Origin: Branchiostoma floridae
Lineage: Eukaryota > Chordata > Leptocardii > Amphioxiformes > Branchiostomatidae
Length of the DNA: 35,219 nucleotides
NCBI RefSeq assembly: GCF_000003815.2
Contig: NC_049993.1
Span: 9,678,023-9,713,241 of the forward strand
Direction of reading: 5' to 3'
A program made the translations under genes and the position numbers. Below are positions 1-11,714 of the stretch, piece after piece (position 1 is the stretch's first letter; every line of letters starts with the position of its first letter). The notes beneath the pieces are model-generated. The model worked only from the letters and a program-made list of their open reading frames with translations, searched no databases and was not told the origin of the DNA.

Positions 1-15
1 AGAGCAGATTCTACC

Positions 16-3000
16 ATGCTTGACGTCGCTCTCGCCAGCGCCGGTGCCCAGGTCGTCCTGGCGACTTCCAGTGATGAGAATTTTCCTCCAGAAAACATCA
101 TTGATGGGTGAGACGTCACGTTTTCTGTATGGTTGCCATGTCGACGCGACGCTTTTTCTAGAGGGAGGGGGGCGTCGATATTTGTACACAACTTTGGCTA
201 ATATATAAGCCAATCATTGGCAATCAGAACTTAAACCGTGAGCATGTTCAGGGAATTTTCCTTTTTTTTCAGTTCTCTAACCTATGCGGATGTCTCTTGA
301 TCTCATATTAATAACATAATAATATGAAAGTTCATCGATGTTATTACATTATTTACATTATGAATAACGTTATAGACCAGCACTCGGAAGAACTGGGGAA
401 AATCCGGTTAAGTGTCAATTCATCCAAGTGCTGGTATTGATAAGGTTAGCCTTTATTCATGGTGATATCTCTTTTCTAATAGAGGTGTCTGCCATCTAAA
501 TTTATGGTCTAATCAGTTGCGATGTTCCCAACAGGAGTGGTTCCACCTTCTGGCTGACCACAGGTCTGTTCCCGCAGGAGTTCATCATCAGTTTCACAAA
601 CCTCATGAACATCAACAACATCAGGCTCCTCACCACCAATGGTCGGGCATCTGTAGTCTTTCTATTATTACTTTTTTTTCTTTCTCAATTTATATCCATA
701 TCTATCAGACTGTACTTGATGGTAACAAATTCCACTCTACAATAGTTCTAGGAAAGTACAAATATTTGAAGTTCTTTTTTTTTAACTCATTAATCCTTGG
801 CTTAAACTGTAGTTAAAGCTTTTGTACTTGAAGGCACAACTTTGTCTGAGCTGGTATTAGAAACTCATATACGTGCCTTTTTGTTACTCATTAATACTCA
901 TTGATGATGATGAATACTCAAGGTTGAGAACTCAATATCAAACTAGAAAGGCCAACATTTGCTTGAGAGCAAATACAGCATATTTCAGCCATCTCCCTCC
1001 TCATGTAACAATAGACTGTTCCAAAATCACCCATGTGCAAAAATGGAACACTTCTGCTTAAAATGACTTCTAACTACTAATCACACTTTTGAGCAAAAAT
1101 GAATCTTACAATCCCCCTTCAAGAATGGATTCTTCTAGTGCACCCCATGTAGAAAGGTAAAATAGACAACTCCAAAAACACTTCCGCTAAGAAATGGAAT
1201 TTTGAATCATCAGCCGTCCAAAACCATATTTGAAAAAAAAACCTCTGTGCAAGAATCGACTCTTCCTGTTATACCCCTATGTAAAGTGGAGCGATCCAAA
1301 AATACATCAGCTAAAATAGGACATCGGCATTATCACCAAAGTCCACAAAATGAATTTTAAAAAATACCCCCTTCGTCGAAGAATGGAATCTCCCAGCACA
1401 CCCTGTTTAAAATGCACAATAGACAAGTCCAGAAATACCCACAGTACATGGCCTTTTGTATAATAAGCAACCCAGTCCAAAACTGAATTTTAAAAAAGTC
1501 CCCCGTGCATGAATGGACTCTTCCAGATAACACCAGGCTTGCTTATTGGCTGCCGAATACTCCTAATGTGCAGTCTTCAGGTGGGGGTCAACTTCCATTC
1601 AACAAATGGCATTCGGAATCATCACCCATGTCCAAAACTAAATTTTAAAAAAATCCCCCCTATGTGCAAAAATGGACTGTCCCAGTAGTAGTCTTATGTC
1701 AAGTGGTTCAGTGCAAAAACACTTCCGCTAAAAAAAACATTGGCATTATCACCAAAGTCTAAAAGTAAATTTAAAAAAACACCCCCTGCCCAACAATGGA
1801 CTCTTCCAGCAAAATGAGCTCGCTCATTGGCTGGTCATTAATTGGATTTACCTTGTCCCCCCAACCACCTGGATGTCTATGGACTAGGTAGGTAGGTAGA
1901 TAATTGGATCTACCTGACACACCTGTGGCCCTGACACACCGGAATGACCTAGAGGTCGTTGACCTCGGCACTCCAGACCTCACATATCCAAAACTCTCCC
2001 ACAGAAACCTCCTTAAGGAGCCATTTTGAAGTGATTTATACCAAATGTTATGCATGGGTCCTTTGAATAAGTATCTAGGGCACCTCTGTCCCAAATTTCA
2101 GGTCATTTGGATGTAATACCATGGTACAGGGGGCCAAATTATACAGTTTTGGTCCAAAAGTTGCAATAAAACCTCAATAAAATCATTTAAGGAGCAGATA
2201 TGAAAAAAATGAAAAAGAAGCATTTGGGTATTGGCCCACTCTACCCTTGTGCCAAATTTCAAGTCATTTGGTCCAGGAACGGCGGAGATGAATCGCATTG
2301 AAAATTTGACAGGAGAAAGAAAGAAAGAAAGAAAGAAACATTACGAATACAATATATTTCACCATACCTATGGTATGGCTGAAATATAAAAAGAAAATCC
2401 TATCCTTTTGTAGTTCTTTCTCATAAAGATATTCAATTGAGAAAAAATAAAGTTTTACAGGAAAGCTCTGCTATATGTTTTCTGTATTTTGGTATTTCAG
2501 TAATTGATTGTTTGTATCTTGCTGTTTGGCACAGTTGAAGGACTGTCCATAGAGAGGAGTGTGCAAAACGAGCCAGTTAACTTTGAGCCTCTGACAGAAA
2601 AAGGTGAGAAATAGAGATATGTTTTGTAGCAAGTTGACATTTTTGATTCAAAGTACTGTTTTCTGAATTCTACAATTACATGTCCTTTATGTGATGCTTT
2701 GCTGCAGTGTTGGAGTTTGTGGAAGGAGAGTTGCAGAGTGAAGACATTCAAGTAAGTTAAGTCAAAGTGCCTGATAAATACTGCTGTACACATGTTGTTA
2801 TGATACTGCTGTACTTATGTTGTTATAAGACCTTTAATGTCAGGAGGATTAAGGAGAAACAGACATCAAGACGGCTGTAAGTTACATTTTAACCAGAACA
2901 TATAAAGAATGGAGTCTCATGTGGTAAGATACCTTAGGGAAACAGCAACAGACAGAAGGCGATGGGAGAAGTTGTACAGAGATGTACTGTAACACTGATT

Positions 3001-3217
3001 TGGTTCTCAATGGCTGTGAATTTGTTCTCTGTCTATATCTATAACTAAGAACAGTCATTATTATTATTAGCAAGGTCTGTTCAACATTTCCATGATGTTT
3101 TCCTCCCCCCAGGTGGATGCCACCACAGCCCACCATCTCCGCTTCGTCATCAAGTCTGGCTTCGACCACTTCATCTCCATCCACAGAGTCAACGTCAATG
3201 GCTCGGCAGTGCATTAG
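16..3217 (+). CDS. IFT25: IFT25 / HSPB11, intraflagellar transport complex B subunit, complete, 5 exons
   Basis: Exons 16-107, 535-641, 2535-2603, 2708-2751 and 3113-3217 (TAG) join in frame to 138 aa; the human protein is 144 aa. All introns start GT and end AG. Seen: the N-terminal stretch LATSSDENFPPENIIDG, then FWLTTGLFPQEFIISF, then LRFVIKSGFDHFISIHRV near the C terminus, each matching HSPB11 at the same place. The family has a jelly-roll (discoidin-like) fold, binds IFT27 and belongs to the IFT-B train that carries cargo in cilia; despite the HSPB11 name it is not a small heat-shock protein. The start has A at -3 and lies 15 bp from the window edge, so the promoter is outside. The exon 2 donor (gtcggg) is the weakest call; it gives a product two residues shorter than human at this point. 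Intron 2 (1.9 kb) is full of repeats. The gene is convergent with PYROXD1. Confidence 0.93.
1090..1810. repeat. Degenerate tandem array, about 6 copies of a 120-155 bp unit, in IFT25 intron 2
   Basis: The block AATTTTAAAAAA followed by a C-run (ATCCCCC-like) and AATGGACTCTTCC recurs near 1110, 1235, 1350, 1485, 1640 and 1770. Between these, ACACTTCCGCTAA, GCATTATCACC and AAGTCCAAAA also recur. Copies are diverged and unequal in length. No coding potential is seen. Confidence 0.75.
1845..1905 (+). repeat. 3' end of a non-LTR retrotransposon family with (GGTA)n tail
   Basis: CTTGTCCCCCCAAC, then a diverged CTGGA-GTC-GGACTAG block, ending in GGTAGGTAGGTAGA. The same string is seen at about 12863-12920 (+), in reverse at 7320-7352, and in a diverged form at 15400-15470 (-). 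The 12.8 and 15.4 kb copies retain a LINE-like C-terminal reading frame upstream, so this is read as the stop codon and simple-repeat tail of that element, 5'-truncated. Confidence 0.55.
2010..2345 (+). repeat. Interspersed repeat relic ending in a (GAAA)n tail
   Basis: Two related segments occur, each with CCAAATTTCA-GTCATTTGG (about 2094-2110 and 2252-2272), each preceded by an AAGGAGC stretch. The block ends in GAAAGAAAGAAAGAAAGAAA (about 2317-2338). A 3' simple-repeat tail is typical of truncated non-LTR retrotransposons or SINEs; the family is not identified. Confidence 0.5.
2354..2387. repeat. Near-perfect hairpin next to the GAAA tail
   Basis: ATATTTCA-CCATACC, loop TAT, GGTATGG-CTGAAATAT: about 15 paired bases with one bulged base. 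It lies within IFT25 intron 2 and may be the edge of the neighbouring repeat. Confidence 0.6.
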
Positions 3218-3766
3218 AGGAAAAATACAATGTACAAATCAAATATATATACTGTAGATGTGTGTACTGTAGATACATGTAATGTAGTTGATTTTGTTTC
3301 CACATGTAAGAAGTACACAAACAAAATTGACCCAATGCCAGCTTTCCTCAGGATTGAATAATGACATGAGACCTTTGATACAAAAACTTGACGTTAGCAG
3401 TCGGTAATGTTTCCTACATATGAGAGGTTGATTATTCATTACCTGAGGGATGCTTCAAGAAGGACACAAGAGAGCACATTTGGGAGCTATTTCATGTTTT
3501 TCATCAAACCCTTCTGTATGGCACAAGGCATTTATCTTAACGTAACTCACACCAATCTAATTTTGTTTATCAGGCACTTACGGGAAATGTTGGTGAAATG
3601 GAAAAAAAAAAACAGAAATTGTAGCAAGATTGGTTGTAAATTTTTAGACCTGTACCATTACAAATTTCTGGAAATGACAAGTGTGATACATTTGTACAAT
3701 GTATATCTATAAAGATAGTTAGATTGACAATAGTACTGTGAGTTTTGCATTTTAAATTTTCATGAC

Positions 3767-3772
3767 TTTATT
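3767..3772 (-). terminator. Candidate poly(A) signal of PYROXD1
   Basis: First AATAAA on the - strand after the PYROXD1 stop (367 bp downstream). The 3' UTR so defined would contain the 3959-4124 MITE. Confidence 0.45.
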
Positions 3773-3889
3773 AATACATAAAGTAGTGTGAGTTCTGTGT
3801 CACAAATTCAACATGATTAAATACTTTCTCTGTACAACATCTGTCTCTACTTCTTTAGAAATCTTTGGCACTTTCCATGTACAGGACAC

Positions 3890-3895
3890 AATAAA
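3890..3895 (+). terminator. Candidate poly(A) signal of IFT25
   Basis: First canonical AATAAA on the + strand after the IFT25 stop (673 bp downstream). It lies beyond the candidate poly(A) signal of the convergent PYROXD1 gene, so the two 3' UTRs may overlap. Confidence 0.4.
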
Positions 3896-3958
3896 TAATC
3901 TACATGTACATAAAACCTTCAAAAGGCAGGGAACAGAAAAAGGATAGTGTGTCTGTTA

Positions 3959-4124
3959 CAGGGCTGTCTTCAGGACCTGTCCTTCCATCCCGGGACGGAA
4001 ATGTGCTTGTAGGGATGGAAAATGCCATCCGTCCTAAAATTGCATTACGAAAATGTACTTTCAAAGGCTTAAAATGACATACTTAGCCAGGAAAATCAAC
4101 AAACAATGAGTGGAGACAGCCCTG
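3959..4124. mobile_element. hAT-like MITE in the PYROXD1 3' UTR
   Basis: Perfect 11-bp terminal inverted repeats, CAGGGCTGTCT at 3959-3969 and AGACAGCCCTG at 4114-4124, bound a 166-bp non-coding element. CAGGG-type ends are typical of hAT elements. The flanking 8-mers, gtctgtta and ttgtgtga, agree at 5 of 8 positions, which would be a decayed 8-bp target duplication. It ends 14 bp from the PYROXD1 stop codon, inside the predicted 3' UTR. Confidence 0.65.
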
Positions 4125-4138
4125 TTGTGTGAGTATGC

Positions 4139-7100
4139 CTAGTCAAAGTAATCCTCTATATCAATGTTAGGATCGAGTAAGTCCTCTCCGTAAGGACTGA
4201 GGTCCATCCCGTTGATGATGAGGTTCTCGAAGGTTTCCTCCAGATCAGTGTCCCCGATCAGCACTGCCCCCTGCATCCTTCCTGCCTGCAGTACCACCTT
4301 CACATACTCCAGACCTACGTGGGATAGGATGGTATATGATATAACAACAGATAGTGAGTGAGTGATAATATGTTTGCCCTCACAGAACTATGACGAATTG
4401 TCTGCCATGCTGGAAGTTTCCAGATAGATTTGAATTCCAAGCTAGCACATTCATGTACATCGTACATAAAACTTATAACAACTATTCATTAACTCTGTTT
4501 CATGGATTACAGTTTATCTGTTAGTCCTTATGAGGAGGTTGGTTGGAGACCATCCTTTTGCAAAATGTACAAGAAATGAGGTCTTCCTCATCTCTTGCTA
4601 AGAACAAAAAGTTGCCTTAAATTATGTGATATCAATATGTTGATGTACAAACCTTTAGTACACCTGAGTAGCAGCTCATGATCTTTCCCAAGTCCCTGTG
4701 CATTATATCTTCCTAATAATACAATCTGCAAAAAAACACAGGAAATAATCAAGATAAACTAAAATACCAGAAATATGCCACCTTTTGGTATGTATGTCCA
4801 TGGTGCTGAAAATGTTCTGTGTTCTTCTTTTAGACTTTCTATTTACCTATCAGTATTAATCAATACTAATGCCATTTGATAACCTATACAAGTATTAACA
4901 AAGCTTTTGAAAATCCATCATCATATGGAATGCAGAAAGATAAGACATGATAGTTCTAAGCTGTTGTATGTGAAGCCTGGGTATCAGTCTTGATACGCTA
5001 ATATCAGCAACACCTTGCTGAAGTACCGCACAGAGGATCATCTGTAGAAACTCTTTGGTTGCATCTAAAGAACTTTGTTAACCAGTGACTGACTGACCCG
5101 ATGAAATTATTTACAGATTCTCTAGTTTCATTTAGCTACCATCATAAGTAAGACTGGCTGTCTTTTGTACCTAGTACGGTCCATACCTTGTAGTTGAAGA
5201 ATTTTGTGACATGTGCGAAGAGTTCGAAGCAGAAGTCCAAGTCTATCTCCTCCCCGTCCCTGTCTGCCACCATACACTTGGCAGCATAGGAACCCATCTG
5301 TCTGGCCTGGGACCACAGCCTCATCTGATGTAAAAGACAATATATTCATTTTAATACAATATTTTGGTGATATGGGTTCAAATCCAGCTGTTACACTGAT
5401 CTTGTACCCTTGGAAAGGCACTACACAACTCATGGCATGCAGTTCTTGTCCCTGTGGAACGGTTAGTGCGCCAGTAGACGAGAGGGCGGAGAAAGAAGTG
5501 CACACCCTTCCTTCACCTTAAAAAGTAACGTGCAGGCCAAGCAGTCTAACCCATGACGGCGAGTGACTGTCTGCCTACCATCGTCTCCCAAGACAGATGG
5601 ATGCCAATACATTAACAGTATTTCTAAAGGGTGATACATGTACATTACATAACATAATGAAAAACCATTTTGTTTGATCTTGAACCAGTCTAGAAATCAA
5701 TGAATTATTAAAGCTACCCGTCCACCGGTTGTGACAGACAGACAAGTATTTACTGGTTCATTGTACTGAGAAATTCCCCTAGCATTTTTGAGATTGGCGA
5801 CAACAGCCAGGATTCGAATTGATCTCACGACTTCATGGTCCAAAGGCAGGGTCACTGACCTCTGGGCTACTAGTACGTACCTGAAACCACTGTGGTGCAG
5901 GTTCCCATGATGCAGTGCAGACATCCCCAGCTGCGTAGACATCAGGGACCGAGGTGTGCATGTGGTCATCCACTCTTAAACCCCCGTCTGGGGCCACACA
6001 AAACTGCACAAAAAGCAAACAGGGATTTAAAAATTTCGGACATCTTCACACATCTCGACACAGTGCATATCCTAAACAAAACCCAGTTGATGTTGTAGCA
6101 GACAAAACTCTGCTTTAGAATTATGCCGTGGCAGACACTATAGTTGAAAGTGTGCAGCTTCAAAAATAAACTGGGGTTTAAGCCCCTTAAGAAAAGGCTG
6201 AATGTGGAGAAGAAAAATGGAAATTTCTAAGAAAAAAGAAGAAAACAAATACCTATATGATTACTTCATTCAAGCTTCATTCTAGCCTTCATGTAATCTT
6301 CGCAAAATAATACCTGATGGCTAATTCCATACTTATTCAGTGAATGAAAAAAAGCTTACTTAATGTAACAGTGAGTGCTTACCTGTGTATTGTGGAGGAA
6401 GGGACCAGTTGAGGGAACCACACCCGTAGCACTGACTACAAAGTCACAGCCATACAGTCTCTTATTGGTCAACAGCACATAGACTGGCCAATCATCTGCA
6501 AGTGGGCAAAATACACATTACATTTTCATTGGTCAACAACACACAGAATAGCTGATCAGCTGGAAGCTTTCAAAACACAAATCAGAAACAAACTTGTCAA
6601 TAACTCATGAAAGACTGGCAAATTCTTGGATCAGTAGAAAGGGTAGAATTTTAGTATGCAAACAGCTATCCTTGTATCAAAGCGACAATTTACATTTTTT
6701 ATCAGATTCTTTTAAATAGGTTAAAGTTATGTTATTTGTGAAGGACAAAGTGCAGTTTTCTAGCCTTGGCTACATCCGATTTCTACCTGGGCTCCTTTCA
6801 CTAATGCTGCCCAAAAAAATCTACCAGTAGCAGTTTTCTACATTCAATACGGAAGGATGGCATCCATGCATGCAGGCAGCAGAACCTCACTTAAAAGCAG
6901 TGACTACACACTGAGTGAGCTACCATGACTAAAGAAAACACAACTACAGTGTAGAAAAAATTAATTAATAAATTCTGATGCTAATGAAAAAAGATAATTG
7001 ATGCCTATTACCATTCTGTTCCTCTGCTCTTGATGTCCCGGGAAAGTGTTCTGCAGCTTGACCTAATCTGTTGAACTCTTCTCTAGTGAGGACCTCTTGC

Positions 7101-9542
7101 ACCTCACACTGGTACTCCACATGGACTTGGTGGGCAACCTGATAAAAACAGGGACGGGGCTACAAAATGCTCTCTTCTGTATAACTTCATCACATAATAT
7201 GCAAAAATCTCCTACACCAAATCCTACCTTTGAAACCTGACAACCAAAATCTATCACTGAAATAACAAAAAGTTGGAAACCACACAACCTGGAAAGTAGT
7301 TGTTATGATGTATGGATCAAACTACCTACCTACCTACCTAGTCCCTTGACCTAGATATATTAGAAACAATTTCATTCTAGTCATATACTTTTTTTCACCG
7401 TCTGTCACCTACCTCAGGGCAATTCTGATTGGTTCAATTTACACTACCTATGGGGGGTTGAAATACAGGAAGGGATGTGAAAAAAGGAGTCTCTTTAGTC
7501 TCCTTCAGTGATGTAACGCTAGTAACCTTTATCCGTTCTTTTTAAGAACATCGGATGTATTTAGGGAAATCAATTTGACAGATGATGGTTACAAACGGCA
7601 ATATTTTAAAAATAGTACTATTTGTAACTACCGTCCATCGACTTAATATCCCTGGATACCATGTTTAGCAACACAACAGATATAGGTTACCCCCCCGGAT
7701 AAAGGTGAACTAACATTACCAACCTGATGCAACTGTTCACAAATTTCATTCTTAGACTATCTTTATCTTATTCAATTAGAGTGCAGTAGAACTGACCTGA
7801 TCTTGTTTCCCCTTCATTCTCCATCCCTCCTTCCAGTCAGGTCCAAGTGCCCCTCCCATCGCTGTTTCTCCTTTCTTTGGACTGTCCACAGATGACTCTG
7901 AGGAATCAAGATGAAAGGCAATGTCATAACGTTACATGTAGTAGAAAAATGTAGAACATAATAAATAGATTTACCTGGCCCAAAAGCTCCATTTTTATTT
8001 GACTCAAACAACACTTTTCTGTGCTCTTTCTGGTGATGACCTTTGACAAGAAGAAGGAATATGTTTTAATTGTGTGTGGCTTTGTTGTATTGTTTATTTG
8101 TATACACTGTTTATTTTCAAGTATGATTACAGCTTTTGTGGTTTTGAGTGCAGGTAAATGCTAACCTGTAAGGGTGTATTTTAGCCTCTTGAGGGGCTTC
8201 TTTTCTTCACATTTGCCTGCCGTCAGGTGGGGCAGGAAGAATTCGGCTGCCCCTCTGTCGAAGAAGGTGTTTCCAATAGAGTCGTCTTTGATCGCCCAAA
8301 CGACTTCACATCCCTCGATCTCATAGCTGTGAGAGGTAAAGATTTGTATGATGATTTTTGTTAAAGAATAATATGTACTTGCTTACTTACTATACAATTT
8401 TTATACATGTATAACTTCATACACAGGGTTGCCCAACTAGCCTACAAAGGGCTAGCCCTGCTGACAGAGACAAGAACAAAAGGACAATACAGATGGAATT
8501 TGATATGGACAGCTTAATACATATCTCAATGCTGCTGCTTTTTTGTTGCAAAAATCACTCTTTCTGACCTTAATCTTACCTACAATCATTTATTAATAAA
8601 TGCATGACTTACACCAGTTCAAGTGCAATGCCACCATTTCCGACGATAACGACTCTCCTAGCATTGGCCAACTTCTGCTGAAAGTGCTGTAAAGAAGATG
8701 ATACATTGTATAAGAATAGACAAAATAAGAATAGTCACTTCATTTCAAGTTTTAAGTGGAGACTTATATGATCTTTACGAATGTAAGTGCATTTCTAAAA
8801 CGAACCAAAGCTTTCCAATTCACCCCTCCCATTCTGGGTACCTGTACAGTTTCTGTGTCCCTGATCCCGATGACATGAGGGTTGTCCTTCGTGATCAGTT
8901 TGGGCTGGCCTCCGGTACAGATGCACAGTTTGGTGTAGGGAAACGTCTCCCCATCTTCTGTGTACACCTCCTGTAGGGGTCACACAAAACACAGACAAAT
9001 TACCTATAGGACTAGAAGATAGCATGTCTGTATATGCCAACCAATGGGTATCAAGTGTAAAACTCCTGTAGGGGTCATGCATAATATCACGTATTAGCTT
9101 CAAGATTAAGAGAACATACATGTATGTGTGGTAGCCTACATCTGATAGAATTATTCAAGGATGATTCAATCCCCATCTTTATACTTTTTTTTCTACATTG
9201 CAAAATTTAAAATTCTGTAAAGTAATTGACATCCTCAGATGAGACTAGAAGATCTTTTGGCCCTACTAGTAGTGTTTCCACTCAGAGACTAGCCTGGGTA
9301 CCATCCGGGTACCCAGGCTGTCCTATGTTTGCTTCTGCTATCCGTCTGTAGACTGGATGACAACAGGCCCTCCCGCAAGCGGACGGAGGGCTTGTCTGGT
9401 CTTCTTCTTCTTTCGATTGAGGCAGCTGCCTTCAACTAACTGAAGATTATGCTGCCTGGTGTTGGTGTTGTAAAAATTTGTTTTATTTGTGAAATTTCAT
9501 TGTTAACCATTTCATCACTCAACGAAGGTGTGATAGTCATAA

Positions 9543-9598
<56 letters not shown>

Positions 9599-10864
9599 TA
9601 GATAAGTTGAAACTCACATGTTTGTCTGTGTCCAGTGACTTGACCAGTGCCTGCACCACCCTGACGTTAGGACAGGCTTTCTGTAGAGCTCCGGTCGTCT
9701 TCTCCTCAACATCAAACTCCTCCATCGCACGACCAACCTGGTAAAGAAAAATACAGTCTTAGAGTCAGACATACACTCGATAATCTTCAACAATTCTTAT
9801 CGTCTTCACCAAGGCAGCTAGCCAAAGAGCTTGAACAATTCAATTCTAAACAAGCCCATCACAACCTATGTATTCAACATCAGAAAGAGCGGAAAAAAGC
9901 CAAGCCGACTACAGTATGTAACTTCTTAGAGTAGTTTTAGAACCCATATACAATTAAGGCTAGTTTTAGAAGTACTGTTACTACTTTTTTTTGTATATGT
10001 AATTTGTTATTTAAGTTTGCCTGTACTTAGCCTATAGGGCATGAATGTACAATACGATAAGTTAAGTTAAGTTCCCTTTACAGGATTCTCTGACATATAC
10101 CCAATTTAACAGTCAAAGACGTTCTGCCATCAGAAAACGTTATGATCTTCCACCTGACATCTGCTTGGAGATACAAAAGGTCACTGACCTGCCTGAAGTT
10201 GGTGACAGACTTGATGAGAGGAGAGGCTGACAGCAGGGTGATGGGGTCATCTGGGGACAAGGCGGACAGCTGTGCAGGAGAAGCAATCTTTAACTTATAA
10301 AGGGGCATCATGCACATTGATATGATATGCTGTCTAATTGATATCCAGTACAAGACTGTGAACATCTGTTCTGACAGAATCTTGAAGAGAACTATACAAA
10401 AAGTCACACATTCCAAAAGGGTTTGCTGGGGAAAAAGACTTGTATATTTTAATCTTAACCTCCTTGCTTTGTTTACTAAAGAGTTCTAAGAGAAACCGTT
10501 ATATGGTGTGATCTGAAACATTATTTGATTCGCCCAAATATATATTGTATATCAACAAATAACGTTACAAACTTGGTAACAAAGCAAGTTTATTTATTTC
10601 TTTATTTCATCTTAAGGCAGGTGGGTAACCCCTTCAATATTAGAAAGTTGCAAGAGTCAACAACACAAGCCATTGTTTGCATAGGTGCTGGTATTTATAA
10701 GCGCACATCAAAATGTAAAAACTCACCTGTTCGGCACAGGTAACCCCCGCAATTCCGCCTCCAACAATCACAAACCCTGCAGTTCTACCTGGCTCCTGCT
10801 CAGAGTGGGGTGGGAGGGGGGCGATTTCCTCACCTTTCTCACCAACTTCTCGGCTGTCAGCCAT
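4139..10864 (-). CDS. PYROXD1: PYROXD1, FAD-dependent pyridine nucleotide-disulfide oxidoreductase domain protein 1, complete, 14 exons
   Basis: Exons in transcript order: 10864-10727, 10269-10189, 9737-9618, 8970-8842, 8686-8613, 8326-8166, 8040-7975, 7897-7797, 7138-7012, 6495-6383, 6003-5881, 5324-5187, 4725-4653, 4314-4139 (TAG). They join in frame to 539 aa (human about 500 aa). Seen: N-terminal FAD dinucleotide motif [10 protein letters not shown] (residues 31-40), second nucleotide-binding motif [14 protein letters not shown] (168-181), [12 protein letters not shown], and the C-terminal FAD motif VYAAGD (392-397). The C terminus, [14 protein letters not shown], is nearly the human one. 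No CxxxxC redox disulfide is present beside the first FAD motif; this is a known trait of PYROXD1. Known role: NAD(P)H/FAD enzyme that protects the tRNA ligase complex (RTCB) from oxidation; human mutations cause myopathy. The start context ACAATGGC is strong. The first 30 residues are longer and more polar than in vertebrates. Confidence 0.97.
5350..5450 (+). repeat. SINE-like relic (tRNA B-box plus conserved tail) in PYROXD1 intron
   Basis: GGGTTCAAATCC matches the Pol III B-box. It is followed by CTTGTACCCTTGGAAAGGCACT. The same order, B-box then TTGTGCCTTTGGGAAAGGCAC, is seen at 14695-14815 (+), 33945-34110 (-) and 34190-34325 (-), which defines one dispersed family. Confidence 0.55.
5808..5876 (-). 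mobile_element. tRNA-derived SINE head abutting the exon 11 splice donor of PYROXD1
   Basis: Read on the - strand: A-box TAGCCCAGAGG (5869-5859) fits TRGCNNAGNGG exactly. B-box AATTCGAATCC (5820-5810) lies about 40 nt downstream, the spacing of tRNA genes and tRNA-derived SINEs. No cloverleaf with paired acceptor stem is evident, so this is not called a tRNA gene. The element starts within a few bases of the gtacgt donor (5880-5875). Confidence 0.55.
7320..7352 (-). repeat. (GGTA)n-tailed LINE 3' fragment, minimal
   Basis: On the - strand AGGTCAAGGGACTAG followed by five GGTA-type units, matching the 3' end of the copies at 12.9 and 1.9 kb. Only the last about 30 bp are present. It lies in PYROXD1 intron 8. 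Confidence 0.5.
9291..9319. repeat. Perfect 12-bp stem hairpin in PYROXD1 intron 3
   Basis: AGCCTGGGTACC (9291-9302), 5-nt loop, GGTACCCAGGCT (9308-9319). Possibly the end of an interspersed element; nothing else identifies it. Confidence 0.7.
9545..9598. repeat. (TA)n-(GA)n compound microsatellite
   Basis: About 17 TA units run straight into about 10 GA units. It lies about 20 bp from the exon 3 donor of PYROXD1 (9617). Confidence 0.98.
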
Positions 10865-11030
10865 TGTAGCAGCTTACGATTAGCTTACGTATGACCTATA
10901 AGCGTTAATCGAGCGGTTTTGAACGTTATATACCACATTTATGAGAAAACAGCCGCACGCGGAAGGCAGTCAAAATGTGCAGACGACTCAACATGCCTCC
11001 ATGTTGTGGTGCAATCAGCTGCTTCTGAGT
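10865..11030 (-). promoter_or_regulatory. Inferred PYROXD1 promoter region
   Basis: The segment just upstream of the PYROXD1 ATG and before the fold-back at 11033. No TATA box at a firm distance and no clear core motif were recognised, so the call is positional only. Confidence 0.35.
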
Positions 11031-11032
11031 TG

Positions 11033-11137
11033 CAGTACAGAGGCGCCGACTAGTGATTGACTTTAGTACTACAACTTAGAAGCCGCTGCTTTATAGTGCA
11101 GTCCTGAAGCCAACCACTAGTCGGCGCTTATGTACTG
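11033..11137. repeat. About 105-bp fold-back element upstream of PYROXD1
   Basis: CAGTACAGAGGCGCCGACTAGTG (arm from 11033; split here: CAGTACAG, AGGCGCCG, ACTAGTG) has a reverse complement at 11115-11137 with three mismatches. Pairing continues inward through GATTGACTTTAGTAC versus GGTTGGCTTCAGGAC, giving arms of roughly 45-50 bp with a short loop. It is a palindromic MITE-like element about 170 bp upstream of the PYROXD1 ATG. Confidence 0.7.
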
Positions 11138-11437
11138 TCGCAATCCCCACTCCAATCGTTACATCAGGATAGCCATGCTCCTTAATTCATGACTTTTGGT
11201 ATGTTTCAGCTTTAATATACCTGATCATAGCAGTGACTCTTCTAACTCCCTGGGCATTTCATTAGTTAAATACGTATTTCTAGAGACATTTAGCTGTAAA
11301 AGGATTGATAAGTCCAAAAATTCTGCTTTGTAGCTGTAGGTTTCTGACTCTGGCTGTGCTATGTTGATTTGGTTAGCTAGACTTAGTACCAATTCACAAG
11401 ACAAGTAATACATGACACACTGCACCAAGTTCCATAT

Positions 11438-11443
11438 TTTATT
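11438..11443 (-). terminator. Candidate poly(A) signal of YJU2B
   Basis: AATAAA on the - strand, 272 bp downstream of the YJU2B stop codon. Confidence 0.45.
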
Positions 11444-11714
11444 TACATATGACCAAGGAGGTTTTAACCTCATTGATTTGACTAAGAAAAAAGTACAAAA
11501 TGTAGTTAACTTTCCAAACAGCAGAAATGTATAAGTTATGCCACAGTATTACTCTTAAGTAGCATAAATAAACATTGCTGAAAGGACACTAGTGTAGTAC
11601 CAGACCACTGTTAGTGACAATCATTTTTGAATGTCACAGAAATTTGGCAACATGATTAACAATTTCTTCATACAGGTTGATCTACTTCATATCTAAATTC
11701 AATACATCGTTACT

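Noticed and set aside
5808-5876. Genuine tRNA gene
   Set aside because: Boxes A and B are good, but acceptor and anticodon stems do not pair convincingly and no Pol III T-run follows; called SINE head.
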